From assembly GCA_029465975.1 (NCBI GenBank), contig CM055760.1, positions 1,815,380-1,879,379 of the forward strand: 64,000 nucleotides of DNA. The letters are read 5' to 3'. Shown piece after piece: positions 11,560-22,699 of the stretch. The position numbers and the translations under genes are program-made. Below the pieces are notes generated by a model, which worked only from the letters and a program-made list of their open reading frames with translations, made no database searches and had not been told where the DNA came from. The DNA comes from Dallia pectoralis. Lineage: Eukaryota > Chordata > Actinopteri > Esociformes > Umbridae. Each line of letters starts with the position of its first letter. Position 1 is the stretch's first letter.

Positions 11560-12222
11560 TTACTCATGAGAAGGACCAGTAATGTGGGACATGTCTGTTG
11601 ATGAACTCAAAGCCTTCATTGCACTTTTGTATGTCCGGGGCACATACGGCAGAAAGAGCATGAAACTGGACTCGTTTTGGTCTGATAGATATGGACTGGA
11701 CTGGTTTTGGTCTGATCGATATGGACTGGACTGGTTTGGGTCTGATAGATATGGACTGGACTGGTTTTGGTCTGATCGATATGGACTGGACTGGTTTGGG
11801 TCTGATCGATATGGAGTGGACTGGTTTGGGTCTGATCGATATGGACTGGGCTGGTTTGGGTCTGATCGATATGGACTGGACTGGTTTGGGTCAGATCGAT
11901 ATGGACTGGACTGGTTTGGGTCAGATTGATATGGACTGGACTCATTTGGGTCTGATCGATATGGACTGGACTTGTTTGGGTCTGATCGATATGGACTGGA
12001 CTTTTTCTGTGAGACCATGGAACTGTTTCAGAGAGATAATGCGACACCGGTTTGATGACAAGGAGACAAGAGAACTGCGCCTGGTAACGGACAAGTTAGC
12101 TGCTGTCTCATGTGCACTTGTAACAACACTAATGAACACTACGTGCAGTGTAACCGGTTTGTTTGCGTGTCCTGCTCATACAAACCCCTGAAGCTGTGTG
12201 CCGACTGTGGACCGGAGAAATA
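11560..12222 (+). pseudogene. piggyBac-like transposase relic, internally deleted and interrupted by a minisatellite
   Basis: The frame from ATG 11582 gives MWDMSVDELKAFIALLYVRG, typical of the start of the piggyBac (PGBD) DDE domain. It then runs into 10-residue repeats (SDRYGLDWFG) until a TGA at 11927-11929. After the repeat, FREIMRHRFDDKETRELRL + VTDKLAAVS (about 12025-12115) matches the next transposase segment. That segment is joined directly to a C-terminal Cys-rich domain, about 12115-12222, reading C-T-C-N-N-T, then YVQCNRFVCVSC, then LKLCADCGPEK and stop. The central catalytic Asp region is missing and the frame shifts, so it cannot be an active transposase. Confidence 0.75.
11671..12000. 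repeat. 30-bp minisatellite, 11 copies, inside the piggyBac reading frame
   Basis: The unit is ctggtttgggtctgatcgat + atggactgga, with 11 exact-length copies from 11671 to 12000. Variants include tagat for tcgat in copies 1 and 3, tcaga in copies 8 and 9, and gattgat in copy 9, which creates the stop. On the plus strand it encodes a repeated SDRYGLDWFG decapeptide continuous with the preceding transposase residues (DSFWSDRYG), so the array grew from the coding sequence itself. Confidence 0.95.
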
Positions 12223-14959
12223 AATAGAAACCAATTTGTGTATCGGGTAATCATGCGCAAATCATTTGATTGCACATCGCTTGTTGATCTAAAATGTTTT
12301 AGCATTTACTACATCAAAATAGTACTTACAGTTGGATGGATTTTCATTTATTCGATTTTTAGAAATGTAAATGCCATTGCCTGTGCATTTTAAAATCATC
12401 GTTTTATTTTTGTATTTTATGGTTACTAGACAATAAATACATACTATTTTAGTAAAATGTTTACTTCATAATTCATCGTAATTCATTTAATTCAGGATGA
12501 TAACACAGTAGATGATCTGATGCTGTTGAAGGATGGCTGGTTAATCTGTGGATGGCTGGTGATGCTGGAGGAGGAGAATGTTGGTGCTAATTGGGATGAT
12601 TTGTATGTTAATGAAGCCAGCGGACGCAGGGGTCTGGCGCATAAAGGAGTGAAAACAGCTCTGGCGCTCCTATTGTTAAAGCAATTGGGATCTGTTCAAA
12701 TCTGTTTCAATAAATGTAAGCATTGCATTATAATTTCTGGTCATAGTCTACTCCAAAGAAGAGAAATGAAATGAGAAACATATGGTATTTCATAAGTAAA
12801 AATCTAATCACCTATTGGAGTCTTCAGATGCTGAAAAGAAAAGCCGATTTAGTGATTTAGACATTGTTAAAATATAGAAATGTATCATTTGTATACAATT
12901 AAATGTAATAATCACTAGATTTAGAACTAACCCTAACTATAATTTATTCTCGATATGCAGACTTGAAGTAAACAAAACCAGTGATTGTAATTACAGTAAT
13001 AGTCTTCTTATCACACTGCGCACTATTTTGGATGACAGAAAATGTGTTTCAGAACTGAATGAGTGAAAAAATGCTGGCAAGGCTAACCATGCAATGACAA
13101 TAAAACCAACAGAAAGTGAGCTATTATTATAAAAATCCTTCTGAGGAAACCCTAATGTGTTCTGAATTCCCCAGAAACAGGACGTCAGAGCAAGTCTTAT
13201 GGTTGAGTTGGGGATATGTCCGTAACCTCTGTCAGCAGTGTGTTCATTGTATGAGATCTGGAAATACCAGCTTCAATTGCAGTTTTAGTTGTGACCAAAG
13301 CCCAATTTTTATTCAGTTGTGCCGCGTCATTGTTCAAAGACAACAGGGTTACTTCGATGTATCCCAACGGCCCGGGTTGGTCAGATCCAATTAATTAAGG
13401 AAAACATAAGAATTGAGTCGCAGAATCCCATGTCTGTATTTCTGAGTACTTAAAACAATACCTTAACCAAGGAACGGTTTTGGTGAACACATCACTCCCA
13501 ACGAGAAACTATACAATTTCAAACACAAGTGCTGCAAACTAGCTTTTTAGTTAGCATTGATCGCCATAAAGGATGTGGGAAAAGTATTCTGTTCAAGTGA
13601 GAAGTGGAGTTATTAATTATAAGTTAAAACCAGTAGTCATGACGACGAGATTGATTTAGAGTTAAAGTTAAACAATGCCATGCCTATATAATATTTTGAG
13701 TCTATTTTTTTATTTTAATACTCATGCCTGCAAAGTTGAGAGAGTTTTTTGAAACTGAACATTTATTGCCAATAACGCTGTTGTTAATAATGTCAAATTA
13801 ATTTGAACTTGGTTCTAATCTATTAATGGGAACATTTGGGATATTTCAAATCAGGTGTTTTTTTTATTATGTGTTAATATTATTATGTTTTTAGCATGAA
13901 ATCATCCGCATGGGGCAAATGATAATCGAACCTGGGTGTTATAACTGCAAGAGCAAAAACATAGGCTAATCTTGCCAAACTGAGAAATGCTAGAGTGTGT
14001 TACTTTCTCTTCTGCCTGTCGGTATTAGACAATACAGGAGGGGTTGGCAGTTGTGATGTGAAAAAGTGTTGACATTTGGCACTTCTGTGTTCTATCCTGA
14101 GGCAGTTTATGTGCATGCTCTATGACAGGGAGACTTTATTTGGGGAAAAGACAAGGGCAAGGACCTAGCACAAGCATTTACAATCGTGACCGCAACAGGC
14201 ACGTTTCAAACTGCTTTCTTGACCCTCTGAAACGGGCATCCAGAACCGTTTGACCTCTCTTATAGCTCAGAGTGATACAGGAAGGGAAGTATTGAGAGAG
14301 AGGGAGAAAAAAGACACTTTAAATGAGAAAGTGATTCACGAAAAAAAATAAGAGAGAAACATTGCTTATGATCTGAGATGTAATAAAAAGGGTGTTGCTA
14401 GGCTAGCTTCATGTAAGACCTTCTGCAATATCTTGACAGGGCGACAGGAGGATCACCCCCAAGAGCCATTACTGTGAGAGACATTCATATTGATGAAGCC
14501 AGTACTGTTTACACTTTATTGGGGCCTCACAGCTACAATAAGGAGATTTTCAGAACATATTTCTTAAATGACAAATCTGAGCAGTCTTATTAGTTTGTAA
14601 CCAATGCATCTGAAGGATATCTAACCCCAGAAAATGTTTATTTTACTAAAACTACATGGTCCAACTTTGGTCCAACTTCTGTTTTGTGAAAAATGTGTGT
14701 GATTTGGGAAAAAGCGAGTCCCTACAATCTCTTTGGCGATCGGTGCTTGGTGGTGGCGTGCATCAGTCATTACCTAAACTAACGGTATAGCGCAGTCATT
14801 TATTTTATTAGATGCTACACGGTGGCAAATTAGCTGAATCATTTTAAATAAGAAAATGATTACGTGAGTAAAAGGTTAATCTGGTTGTGTTTTAAACTGA
14901 TGTGGATCATTGGCAAATTAATCTTGGTCATATAATCCATGCACTCATATGGCATTTAC

Positions 14960-15430
14960 ATTTTTGTACATTAATATCCCTCTACCCCCTCAGCCCTTTA
15001 GTATAATTTATATTGTTATATTCATATGTTGTATGTAAGCACCTTCCTGTCACAGTAAATTCCTTGTATGTTCACACATTCAATGGCGATTAAACACTTT
15101 TCTGATTCTGATACCTGCTAGACACACTTTAGTCTTTGTAGCCTACATCCTGTATGTAGATACTTATTGTATTCTTTTAATATATTTGTTATTGCCTTAT
15201 CAAACTACATACACCTCCTCCTGTATAATCTTGACTCTGTATTTCCTTATTGTGCACTCATTATTTGCACTGATGTGTTCTGTGTAGTTATTGTGCAACT
15301 GCATGTTTTCCTGCAAATGTTTTCACCTCATCTTGGCCAGGTTGCCATTGCAAATGAGAATTTGTTCTCAAACGGCCTTCCTGGTTAAAAATGCTGCGCT
15401 TTTAGGTTAAGGTTAAATAAAAAAAAATTG
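14960..15430 (+). mobile_element. LINE-type 3' tail
   Basis: The sequence ttgccattgcaaatgagaat ttgttctcaaacggccttcc tggtta, then aggttaaggttaaataaaa, is the common fish LINE/SINE 3' terminus. A related, more diverged block (gtaactgtatgttgtcttgc, tttatcttggccag) lies at 41990-42190. There is no coding sequence. Confidence 0.6.
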
Positions 15431-16689
15431 GTCTGTCTGTCTAAAAGTATAAAGAAATATATTGCTCATCAATGCAACCAATAACCTAATAACCCTTGCA
15501 TGCAAAAGATTTCTATCTTTTTTTAAATTCACTTGATATTATCCTTGTATTGGGAAAGCCACAGCAAAAATATTTATTATCAAATTGTAGGCGGGTGGAA
15601 ATGGGGATGTTTTCACGCTTCAGGTAGGAACGAATTTGAAGTTTATCATTTTGGTTGGCCTTGTGGCTAAAAGATAACTTCTGATAACTTCTGTCATATT
15701 CAATCACATCCAGATTAATCAGATGATTATCTGAATGCCAATCACTAATACGATGTCCATGTCAGTTACAAACAAACGTTTCACAATCTAAATAATAACT
15801 TCTTATTTATGAATGGATAATGGGTGAAAAACTACATTTTATATGTTAACTTGGCTAGCATTAGGCCAACAATACAAGTAGCCTTACCCTGTAAGTGCCA
15901 TCTTTAATCTTCCACCAGCCATATTGCTTAGATTTTTGGATTTATATCAGATGTTATGCAGGACCTTGGCACAATTTAGAGGTTAGTTGTAGTGTTGGGA
16001 TGTATGGTTCTGTTTAGGATCCAGAAATCTAGAGGTAAAGTTAATGGTTAAATAAGGGATGATCATTTCATATCTCTAGTTACTTCTCAGATGCATCTGC
16101 CTGGCAGTTCACCTAACCTGCGCTAGCACAGGAGTACACCGTCACATTTGTCAGGATAATTACATAACGGGATGACAGTGAGAAATGGATATTGATGAAT
16201 TTTTAATAATGTTGGGGAGCTGAAAACCCAAGACATTAACCCACCCGTAAACAGTTTAGATTCTGTGTCCCATAAGGTTTCTGTTCAATGTATACTGAAG
16301 TAGCGCCTCATGGGTGAGTCTTGTGGTGAATTATTATATTATATATATATATTATATAGGGGATGGGGTGTAATTTGGCACTCTCGCTGCTCAGCAGGTA
16401 TTAAAGCAGTGGCTCTTCAGGGGGTGAGTCTGCTGCCATCACAGCAGCTAAATTAAGATAGATCCATAGCCTGGCCCCACACTGTGGCTGGAGACTTTCT
16501 CGTGTGTGAACATTGCAACCTTTGAAATGGATTTCAGCTCCATCTAACATAAGTCAATTTACCTCAATGATCAAGGGAACAAGCCTTCAAGACCCAAACT
16601 TTTTTCCTTTATATATGGACTGCACGTACAAAGTTTTTTATGTTTTTTATATTTATGTTTAATTTACTGTTCACATTTGTATTTCGTTA

Positions 16690-16775
16690 TGTGTTGTGGC
16701 TAAAAACAGGTCATTGGCCATTGTATATTAGCCATATATCAAACCCCGTCATGCCTTATTGCTTAAATACAGCAC
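16690..16775. mobile_element. Tc1-type end fragment of salmoniform/esociform kind
   Basis: The sequence ggtcattggccattgtatat tagccatatatcaaaccccg tcatgccttattgctta resembles a Tc1-related end familiar from salmonid sequence (GGCCATATACCACACC...CTTATTGCTTA). It is a short relic, useful mainly as a lineage hint. Confidence 0.45.
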
Positions 16776-16797
16776 AACATCAACATATATTAATATA

Positions 16798-17588
16798 CCG
16801 TTCAAATGTTTGGGGTTCTTCGGAAATGCCTTTGTACTTGGCAACAATCATTCCTGTGTTCCAATGGCGCATTGCGATTGCTAATCCAAGTATAAGTGAT
16901 CATTAGAAAAGAAAATAGCTGAAAACATTTGTCTTGATTAAAGAAGCAATAAAACTGGTCTAATTTAGACTGGAGCAGTAGCTGAAGCATCAGCGTTTGT
17001 GGAATCTATTACAAGCTCACAGTGGCCAGAAACAAATACTTTTTTCGGAAAGTGTTCCGTCTATTCTTTTTCTGAGTCAGTCTACTCCATGCAGGAAATT
17101 GCCATGAAAATTTAGATCATGTACAACGATGTGTACTACGTCCTTCACAAAACAGTACAACCTGGCTCTAACCGGAATATAAAAAGGAGTGTGAGGCCCC
17201 GGTGCCTGAGCACGACAACAAATACAGTAGTGCCTATAGTTTAAGAAACAGACGCCTCACCGGTTCTCTACTGGCAGCTTCATTAAATAGTTCTTAAAAA
17301 ACAAGGGCCGCAACGTCAATAGTGAAGAGGTCACTACAGGATGCTGGTATTTCTAGGCATAGTTGCAAAGAAATTACATCACTGACTGGCCAATATAAGA
17401 GATGATTAAGATGGGCAATAGAACACATATACTGGACAGAGGAAGAACTCAATTATTATATTATATTGAAAATAAGTTCCAGCTCCAATATTAATTTAAA
17501 ACCATCACCAATCATGTTATTTTGATGTTATCTAAATGGATCCTAAATGTTCTATTTTTTTTTTTAAGTGACCCCAAACCTTCGAACA
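16798..17588 (+). mobile_element. Tc1-like element with both inverted termini, internally deleted
   Basis: The left end cgttcaaatgtttggggtt and right end aagtgaccccaaaccttcgaac form diverged inverted repeats. Internal sequence in order is the 5' leader (cctgtgttccaatggcgcat, aagaagcaataaaactggtc), the transposase N-terminus (cacagtggccagaaacaaat, aggaaattgccatgaaaatt, cttcattaaatagttctt) and the stretch to agatgggcaatagaacaca. The rest of the transposase is then lost before the right end. The coding part carries frameshifts. At about 790 bp it is a non-autonomous derivative of the family whose fragments also lie at 3.1, 33.1 and 52.1 kb. Confidence 0.85.
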
Positions 17589-17589
17589 A

Positions 17590-18160
17590 TAGCGTTTACA
17601 ATATACATGTTATGACCACACAAAAGGTGTCCTGTGGTTTCTGGCACCAGATTTAGCAGCAGATTTTTCAAGTACTGTAATTTGCGATCTGTCGTGGACT
17701 GGACATGTTGGACCAACACATCCCACAGATTGAGATCTGGAGAATTTTGAGGCCAGTGCAACACCCGGAACTCTGAATCGTGTTCTGCAAACTATTCTCA
17801 ATCAATCTGTGCAGTGTGGCAGATGCAGATTATGCTGTAGCAAGAGGCCACTGCTATCAGGGAATACCGTTGCCATGACAGGGTATACCTGGTTTGCAAC
17901 AATGCATAGATAGGTGGCATGTGCCAAAATTAATGTCCATATGAATGTCCATATGAATGCCCGGACCCAGGGTTTGCCAGCAGAACATTGCCCAGGCAAT
18001 GACACACCCTTCACCGGCTTGTCATCTTCCCACAGTACATGTTGATGCCATCTCCCCAGGGACATCTCCCCACAGATGTACAGTGTAAGCACTTTCGATG
18101 GAGGACATGGGTCATCATGGACACTCACCTGTGTTCGGCTACGCAGCTACATCTGGTTAT
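17590..18160 (-). pseudogene. Tc1-like transposase fragment, second family
   Basis: Minus-strand frames give ATYLCIVANQVYPVMATVFP, then DSSGLLLQHNLHLPHC, then WPQNSPDLNLWDVL. This is the DD34E catalytic core pattern (FQQDNAPCH ... WPPNSPDLNPIEHLWD) with the second Asp region decayed to QHN and the PIE glutamate deleted. Several frameshifts make it inactive. It abuts the right end of the preceding Tc1 derivative in opposite orientation. Confidence 0.75.
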
Positions 18161-19038
18161 TCTAAGGCTGTGAGAACTGATTGATTGATTACCACCTAAT
18201 CTGCCCAGCCCTTGTTAGGGGATCAATGTCATCAGTTTTGGCTCATCATACTGCTAACAATAATATGCATAATATTAACCATAATAATTATTGTTTACTT
18301 TATTTGGAGACAGATTCATCCTTGTATTATGTCCTTGAGTAAAACCATCAATCCTGATTGCTGATGATGACTGAAGTGTAACATCGACCCAGGTTAACCT
18401 TCGGGAAAGTCTATGAGAGTTGCATCCTTAATCCAGGAATAATAGTTTGATGTAATGTATATAATCGGTAACGTATTGTAAATGCATGAAAACATGAAAT
18501 ACCTGACAGGGACCTTAAACTCCACTCCACTGCTGTCCATGACCCGTTCAGCATTTTTGTAGAATAAATCATTGCATAACACATCTCTTATCTAATGCAA
18601 TACTAAGCTACTGAACAGAAGAGAACTGTGTATTAAATATTACCCAGCCAACATTTGCCCGTGTCCATTATAGGGCTTCATTTAAGCTTTGCCTCAGGTT
18701 TTGGAAACAATCTAATTTATGGATAAAATGCATCCATACAGTCGCCCATAATGTTGGTAATATGGATTAGCAATGCACCAATAGTGTAACACGGACAATA
18801 ATCCAACTATTAAATTGATTAAAAGCCACTTTAGATTAAATGTAAATATTTGTTGATAAAAAATCTGGTGTTTCGCTCATTCAATGCCAGGTCCGTGCCC
18901 TCTTGCTGTTTTAAAACTCCCTCACCGTTAGTTACGTCCAACATGTTTTCTTTCAGTCTTGGCAATTACTGAAATAGTCTAAATAGTAATAGGAGTACAA
19001 CCTTAAACATAAGATGTAAAAAAGGGTATAATACTTAC

Positions 19039-19200
19039 AACCATACCGTTTAGCGACACCCAGCAATCTTGGGGAAAATCTTGTAGTAGGGGGACCAGGA
19101 ACTGTAGACAACCATCCCAGTGGCACAGTAGAAGCATCATCCCTATCAGATTAAATATTCTTACCACTGCACTGGCCAGGTCATAGGTCATATGGAAGAT
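19039..19200 (-). CDS. hcn1: HCN1 channel exon 3: S5 and outer turret (partial gene)
   Basis: This exon has 54 codons in phase 0, from IFHMTYDLASAVVRIFNLIG (S5) through MMLLLCHWDGCLQF to LQDFPQDCWVSLNGMV. The acceptor ctccag ends at base 19201 and the donor gtaagtat starts at 19038. The length of 162 bp is the conserved vertebrate HCN exon size, and its last codon joins directly to AAT GAC TCA of exon 4. S5 and the turret surround the pore and carry the conserved CHWDGC and CWVSL cysteines. FPQDCWVSLNGMV differs from mammalian HCN1 (FPPDCWVSLNEMV, from memory) at two positions, which is ordinary fish divergence. An open reading frame that starts at the Met and runs past the donor to 19003 is read-through into intron 3, not a real protein end. 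Confidence 0.97.
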
Positions 19201-20573
19201 CTGGAGACAGAGGGAGAAGAGAAGGATGGATAGGTTTAGATAGACAGATACACAAATCCATAAATAATCTGGCTAATCAAGAAACTCTACGATTAAGGTG
19301 TTGAGGCATGTGGTGTTGGTTATACCAACATCGTGGTAAAGCATTCCCAGACACATCATTGTGAAAAATAGAAGTTAGGAACTCTTCGTAGAGCTTCTAT
19401 GGTAGAGAAAATGAGTGAAATACACGAGTCGAACGGATTACCTTTTCAGATGGTTTATTAAAAGAATTTAACACAACAATAAACTCTTTGCGTGGACCCA
19501 GTAGACATACCCAGTAGAAATCAACCCTTAAAATAACATATGCAGTGTGTACACTATTATATATAGTGCTTTTGGATATTTTTTGTTTTGTTATAGAGAT
19601 TTATTACACTTTTGCCATCAATCCATTCTTGTCGCTTCAAGAGAGACCGAAGAACACTGTAATGTTATGCAATTACAGGAGGGAGAAAAAGGTGAAATTT
19701 CAGATAATGATTGTGTGACTTATTCAAATTAACTGTGGTACTAGAGCAAAAGCCAATCAGCGGGGTGACTAAAAAGGTACATTGAAAAGAGGTTGGACAT
19801 TGGATCTCAACAAAAGGCAATCTCCTCACAGTTCTACATGGTCCAAGCTTATTAATTCAGCTAATTTTTCATTTGCATAGAAAACCCATCATATATCTCC
19901 TGGCTGGTGCTATCGTTACTAATTAAGTCTTTAAAAACCTGGAATGGTTTCAGAGTGACAAATTACAAATCGCCAGTGAATTGATATCAGATATTTGATA
20001 AAAAATGTCAAAGATAACATATTGCTTCCCCGTCATTTACCTTCTACCACTTTCCCAAATGAAGGCCTAAGTCTGAGAGGTTGATGAAGTAATTGTTATC
20101 TATTTTTAAGGTGATTGGATGGCTTCTCTCTATAAATTGCTGCAAAATTCACTAGTGCATGAGTTTAATGGAGTTTTAATGGGTTCATATCATATGGTTT
20201 CAACATACGACAATATGAGATTAAGAAAGTAATTTTATGCTCAACCGAATCCACAGTTAGTTGAGAATTGGTAACCTTCTGTTTCTTGGCAGTTTTTGAA
20301 TTCTATTATTGCCCTAGCCTCTGGGGATGACTAGCTAGTTGAAATGCAGTTGAATAATATTATATAAAGATTGAGAAAAAAACGAAGACCATGTGTAATT
20401 TCAGATATTCATGGAAACAGTTTGATTCTATTTGCCCAGTAGGCTTTCGACACTTGTAAAAATGTTGAAACTTTTTGTCACTGTTATTAAAAACTTGTGT
20501 TGAAACGTTTACAATGGAATGACATAAAAGTGTTAGTGATATATTTTCTGTAAAGTTACTGAGTGAGCCAAAC

Positions 20574-20684
20574 TGTCATGACATCGTCTGAAGCTGCCTA
20601 CCACTCACTCCGAGGCTGCATCCTCTCCTCTCGTCACCGACCTCCTAGCCATCCCACTCCTCATTCATCAGTCAATTAGTCGTG

Positions 20685-20754
<70 letters not shown>

Positions 20755-20900
20755 GTTTTCATCCCTGCATTATTATGTTCCCTCTGTTTCTCCTTTGTCT
20801 TTGTGTAGTACTGTTCCTTGTGTGTTGTGGGGTTCGCTCTGCTGAGCAATTCATTTATTATTTTACCTTGGGCTTTGTTCCTTCAATGTCATTCATGCTT
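20574..20900 (+). mobile_element. LTR-family fragment split by a CA microsatellite
   Basis: It begins TGTCATGACATCG and continues gaggctgcatcctctcctct cgtcaccgacctcctagccatcccactcctc, the same layout as the LTR starts at 5002 and 35074. The CA array sits where the 35 kb LTR has tctattgcacacacctgtt, suggesting that the LTR's own CA tract expanded. The right end and target duplication were not found. Confidence 0.45.
20688..20750. repeat. (AC)n microsatellite, about 31 repeats
   Basis: This is an uninterrupted dinucleotide array and is likely length-polymorphic. The His-Thr open frame across it is an artefact. Confidence 0.97.
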
Positions 20901-21529
20901 TTAGCCTATAATTACGCATCGCTGGAAACGGCTGTTCACCTGATTAAACTACAAAATTCAAGAAAAAATGACCTACAGCAACATTCCCTTGGTGTAAATA
21001 TTAAGCAACATATTATGGTTGGTGTCAATTTCATAAAATAACCTGACGATCCTTGATGATTCTTTAGAATTGATTAACTTCCTGAATTGACTCCCATATT
21101 AATTGTTTTGATCCCAACACAGTTACTAAAAGCGCTAAAACTGTGACAACACTAATCATGACCCTATCATCAATTTCAAGGGAAAAAATACAGCTAAAAC
21201 ATTTTTTGTAAGGAAAAATAGAAATATTTGCTCATTCAGGAACATGTTAATAAAGCTATTAAAGCCATTTTCCAAAGCTAGAAAATAATATAGTATGCAA
21301 TAAAGCCAGTAAAATACATAACAAATCTAATATTTAGGACTCTCATAGTTGGTTCTGTAAATGTTTTAAGAAAGTTATATTTACATTTATTTTATTTTAT
21401 TGGAAATGTTACAGTGTGCCTTTGGAATCCACTAGCAATCATTGTGAGATCTCTGCAAATGTAAGCGCCATGCATTTCAGTTTTGTTGGCAGCCTCTCCT
21501 GTTTCTGTTTTGCTGTTTTCTTTAAAAGT

Positions 21530-22130
21530 GAGAATAAAGGAATGTATTAATGCTCTGCGCCTTGTGTCCTTTCAAGCAAGCGTGACAAATTGATCCACCA
21601 CCAAAGGACAATGGAAGAACTCCTCAGAGGTAAGGAGCAAGTCTCAGAAGGAACTAGGATGTAGCCCAGAATGAAGGCCAGAGGAGTCGCATGCAGGGAC
21701 TAGATCGGCGTTCCCCGCCCTGAGCCCCCAGGAATGGGTTCCTGCTCTGAGCCTCCACAGCCGGATCCCTGCCCGAAGTAGCTCAACGAGGGGTTCCTGC
21801 TGCCACCCCCAGAGGGGTTTTAGGAGGGATCCCAGCAGCCAACAAGCTCCAGTCGTCACTCCCTCCTGCTCTGGTGCCCCGTCCTGCATCGAGAGCGGAG
21901 CCTCCTTCTGCTCCAGTGCTCCATTCTGGTTCATGACCAGAGCCTCCACCAGCAGCCCGCCCTACACCTGGTTCATTGTGTGTGTTATGTAATGTCGTTG
22001 TGACTGTGTACATATGTGTTTTCTCGTGATTTGTTTATTTTTTAACGTTATAAATCCAGTCTAAAAATATAACTATATCTAGTTGAAGTTCCTCTGCGGC
22101 TGCGTCCGGCTTCCAAGAAAACCTGACAAA
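21530..22130 (+). mobile_element. GC-rich proline-rich segment, possible LTR-retroelement remnant
   Basis: The sequence ctctgcgccttgtgtccttt ... gcgtgaca at 21551-21587 resembles an LTR 3' end. It is followed by attgatccaccacc (primer-site-like) and an ATG at 21611 (atggaagaactcctcagagg). Bases 21700-21960 are much richer in G+C than the surrounding intron and read as Pro/Ser-rich peptide pieces in broken frames. No protease, RT or integrase motif is visible. It could equally be a degraded host-gene copy. Confidence 0.3.
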
Positions 22131-22699
22131 CTCCCAAACATATTATTGCTTATCATTACTTAGTTGACAAACCAATCACATGATAATGATTCAAACATGC
22201 GTGTTATAACCATAGATACGATATGTTTAGTACTGTCATCTAATAGTTGATAGAACATTTAAACAAGGTATTTCAACTGCCCAAAACATTTACTAGGGTC
22301 TCAAACAATATTGGACATGATAGCTTTTATTAACTGAAACATGACATGTGCTTTCTGTTCTGCAATTCCTTCTACTCTCTCTAGCAAAAGTCTTTAGCAT
22401 GCTCAATAATGTGCTGCATGTTTTCTGTGAATATACCAGGTCAAAGAAAGATAAAGCATGCTTTACAACATTACATAGTTTACCCCATTTTTTTCCCTTT
22501 TTCTAGTTTTACTTTATGAATATTACAAGTATACTGACAAATCAATGTACTTTGAATTAAAATTGGGAGTCCAAGTCAATGATTCAGTAACATCCGAATA
22601 AACAAATGCAGAAATAAATCTGTGTAATTGTCTTTAAATAGCAAATCTGGCCCATTAATTTGACTAATAATAAACCAACTTATAAATATACAAATTATA

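Larger units (their letters stand above)
245..19038 (-). other. hcn1: hcn1 intron 3
   Basis: About 18.8 kb of AT-rich intron lies between exon 3 and exon 4. It starts with gtaagtat (minus strand) and ends in a pyrimidine tract plus ctgcag. Repeats recognised inside are listed separately. I see no host coding sequence in 300-2000, 3300-5000, 5700-7350, 8450-9540, 12250-15080, 15450-16680 or 18170-19030, beyond simple repeats such as the T-run at 1069 and the AT-rich tract near 16330-16360. Confidence 0.9.

Noticed and set aside
12520..12774. 84-aa plus-strand frame after the piggyBac relic
   Set aside because: No recognisable domain, no codon or splice evidence, and ordinary length for chance open frames in this intron.
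20682..21041. 119-aa plus-strand frame starting with His-Thr repeats
   Set aside because: Its start lies in a CA microsatellite and the remainder matches no family, with no splice or promoter support.
21644..22013. Proline/glycine-rich open frames as a host gene
   Set aside because: Frames are short and conflicting, no splice sites or domains are seen, and the context looks like a retroelement remnant or low-complexity sequence.
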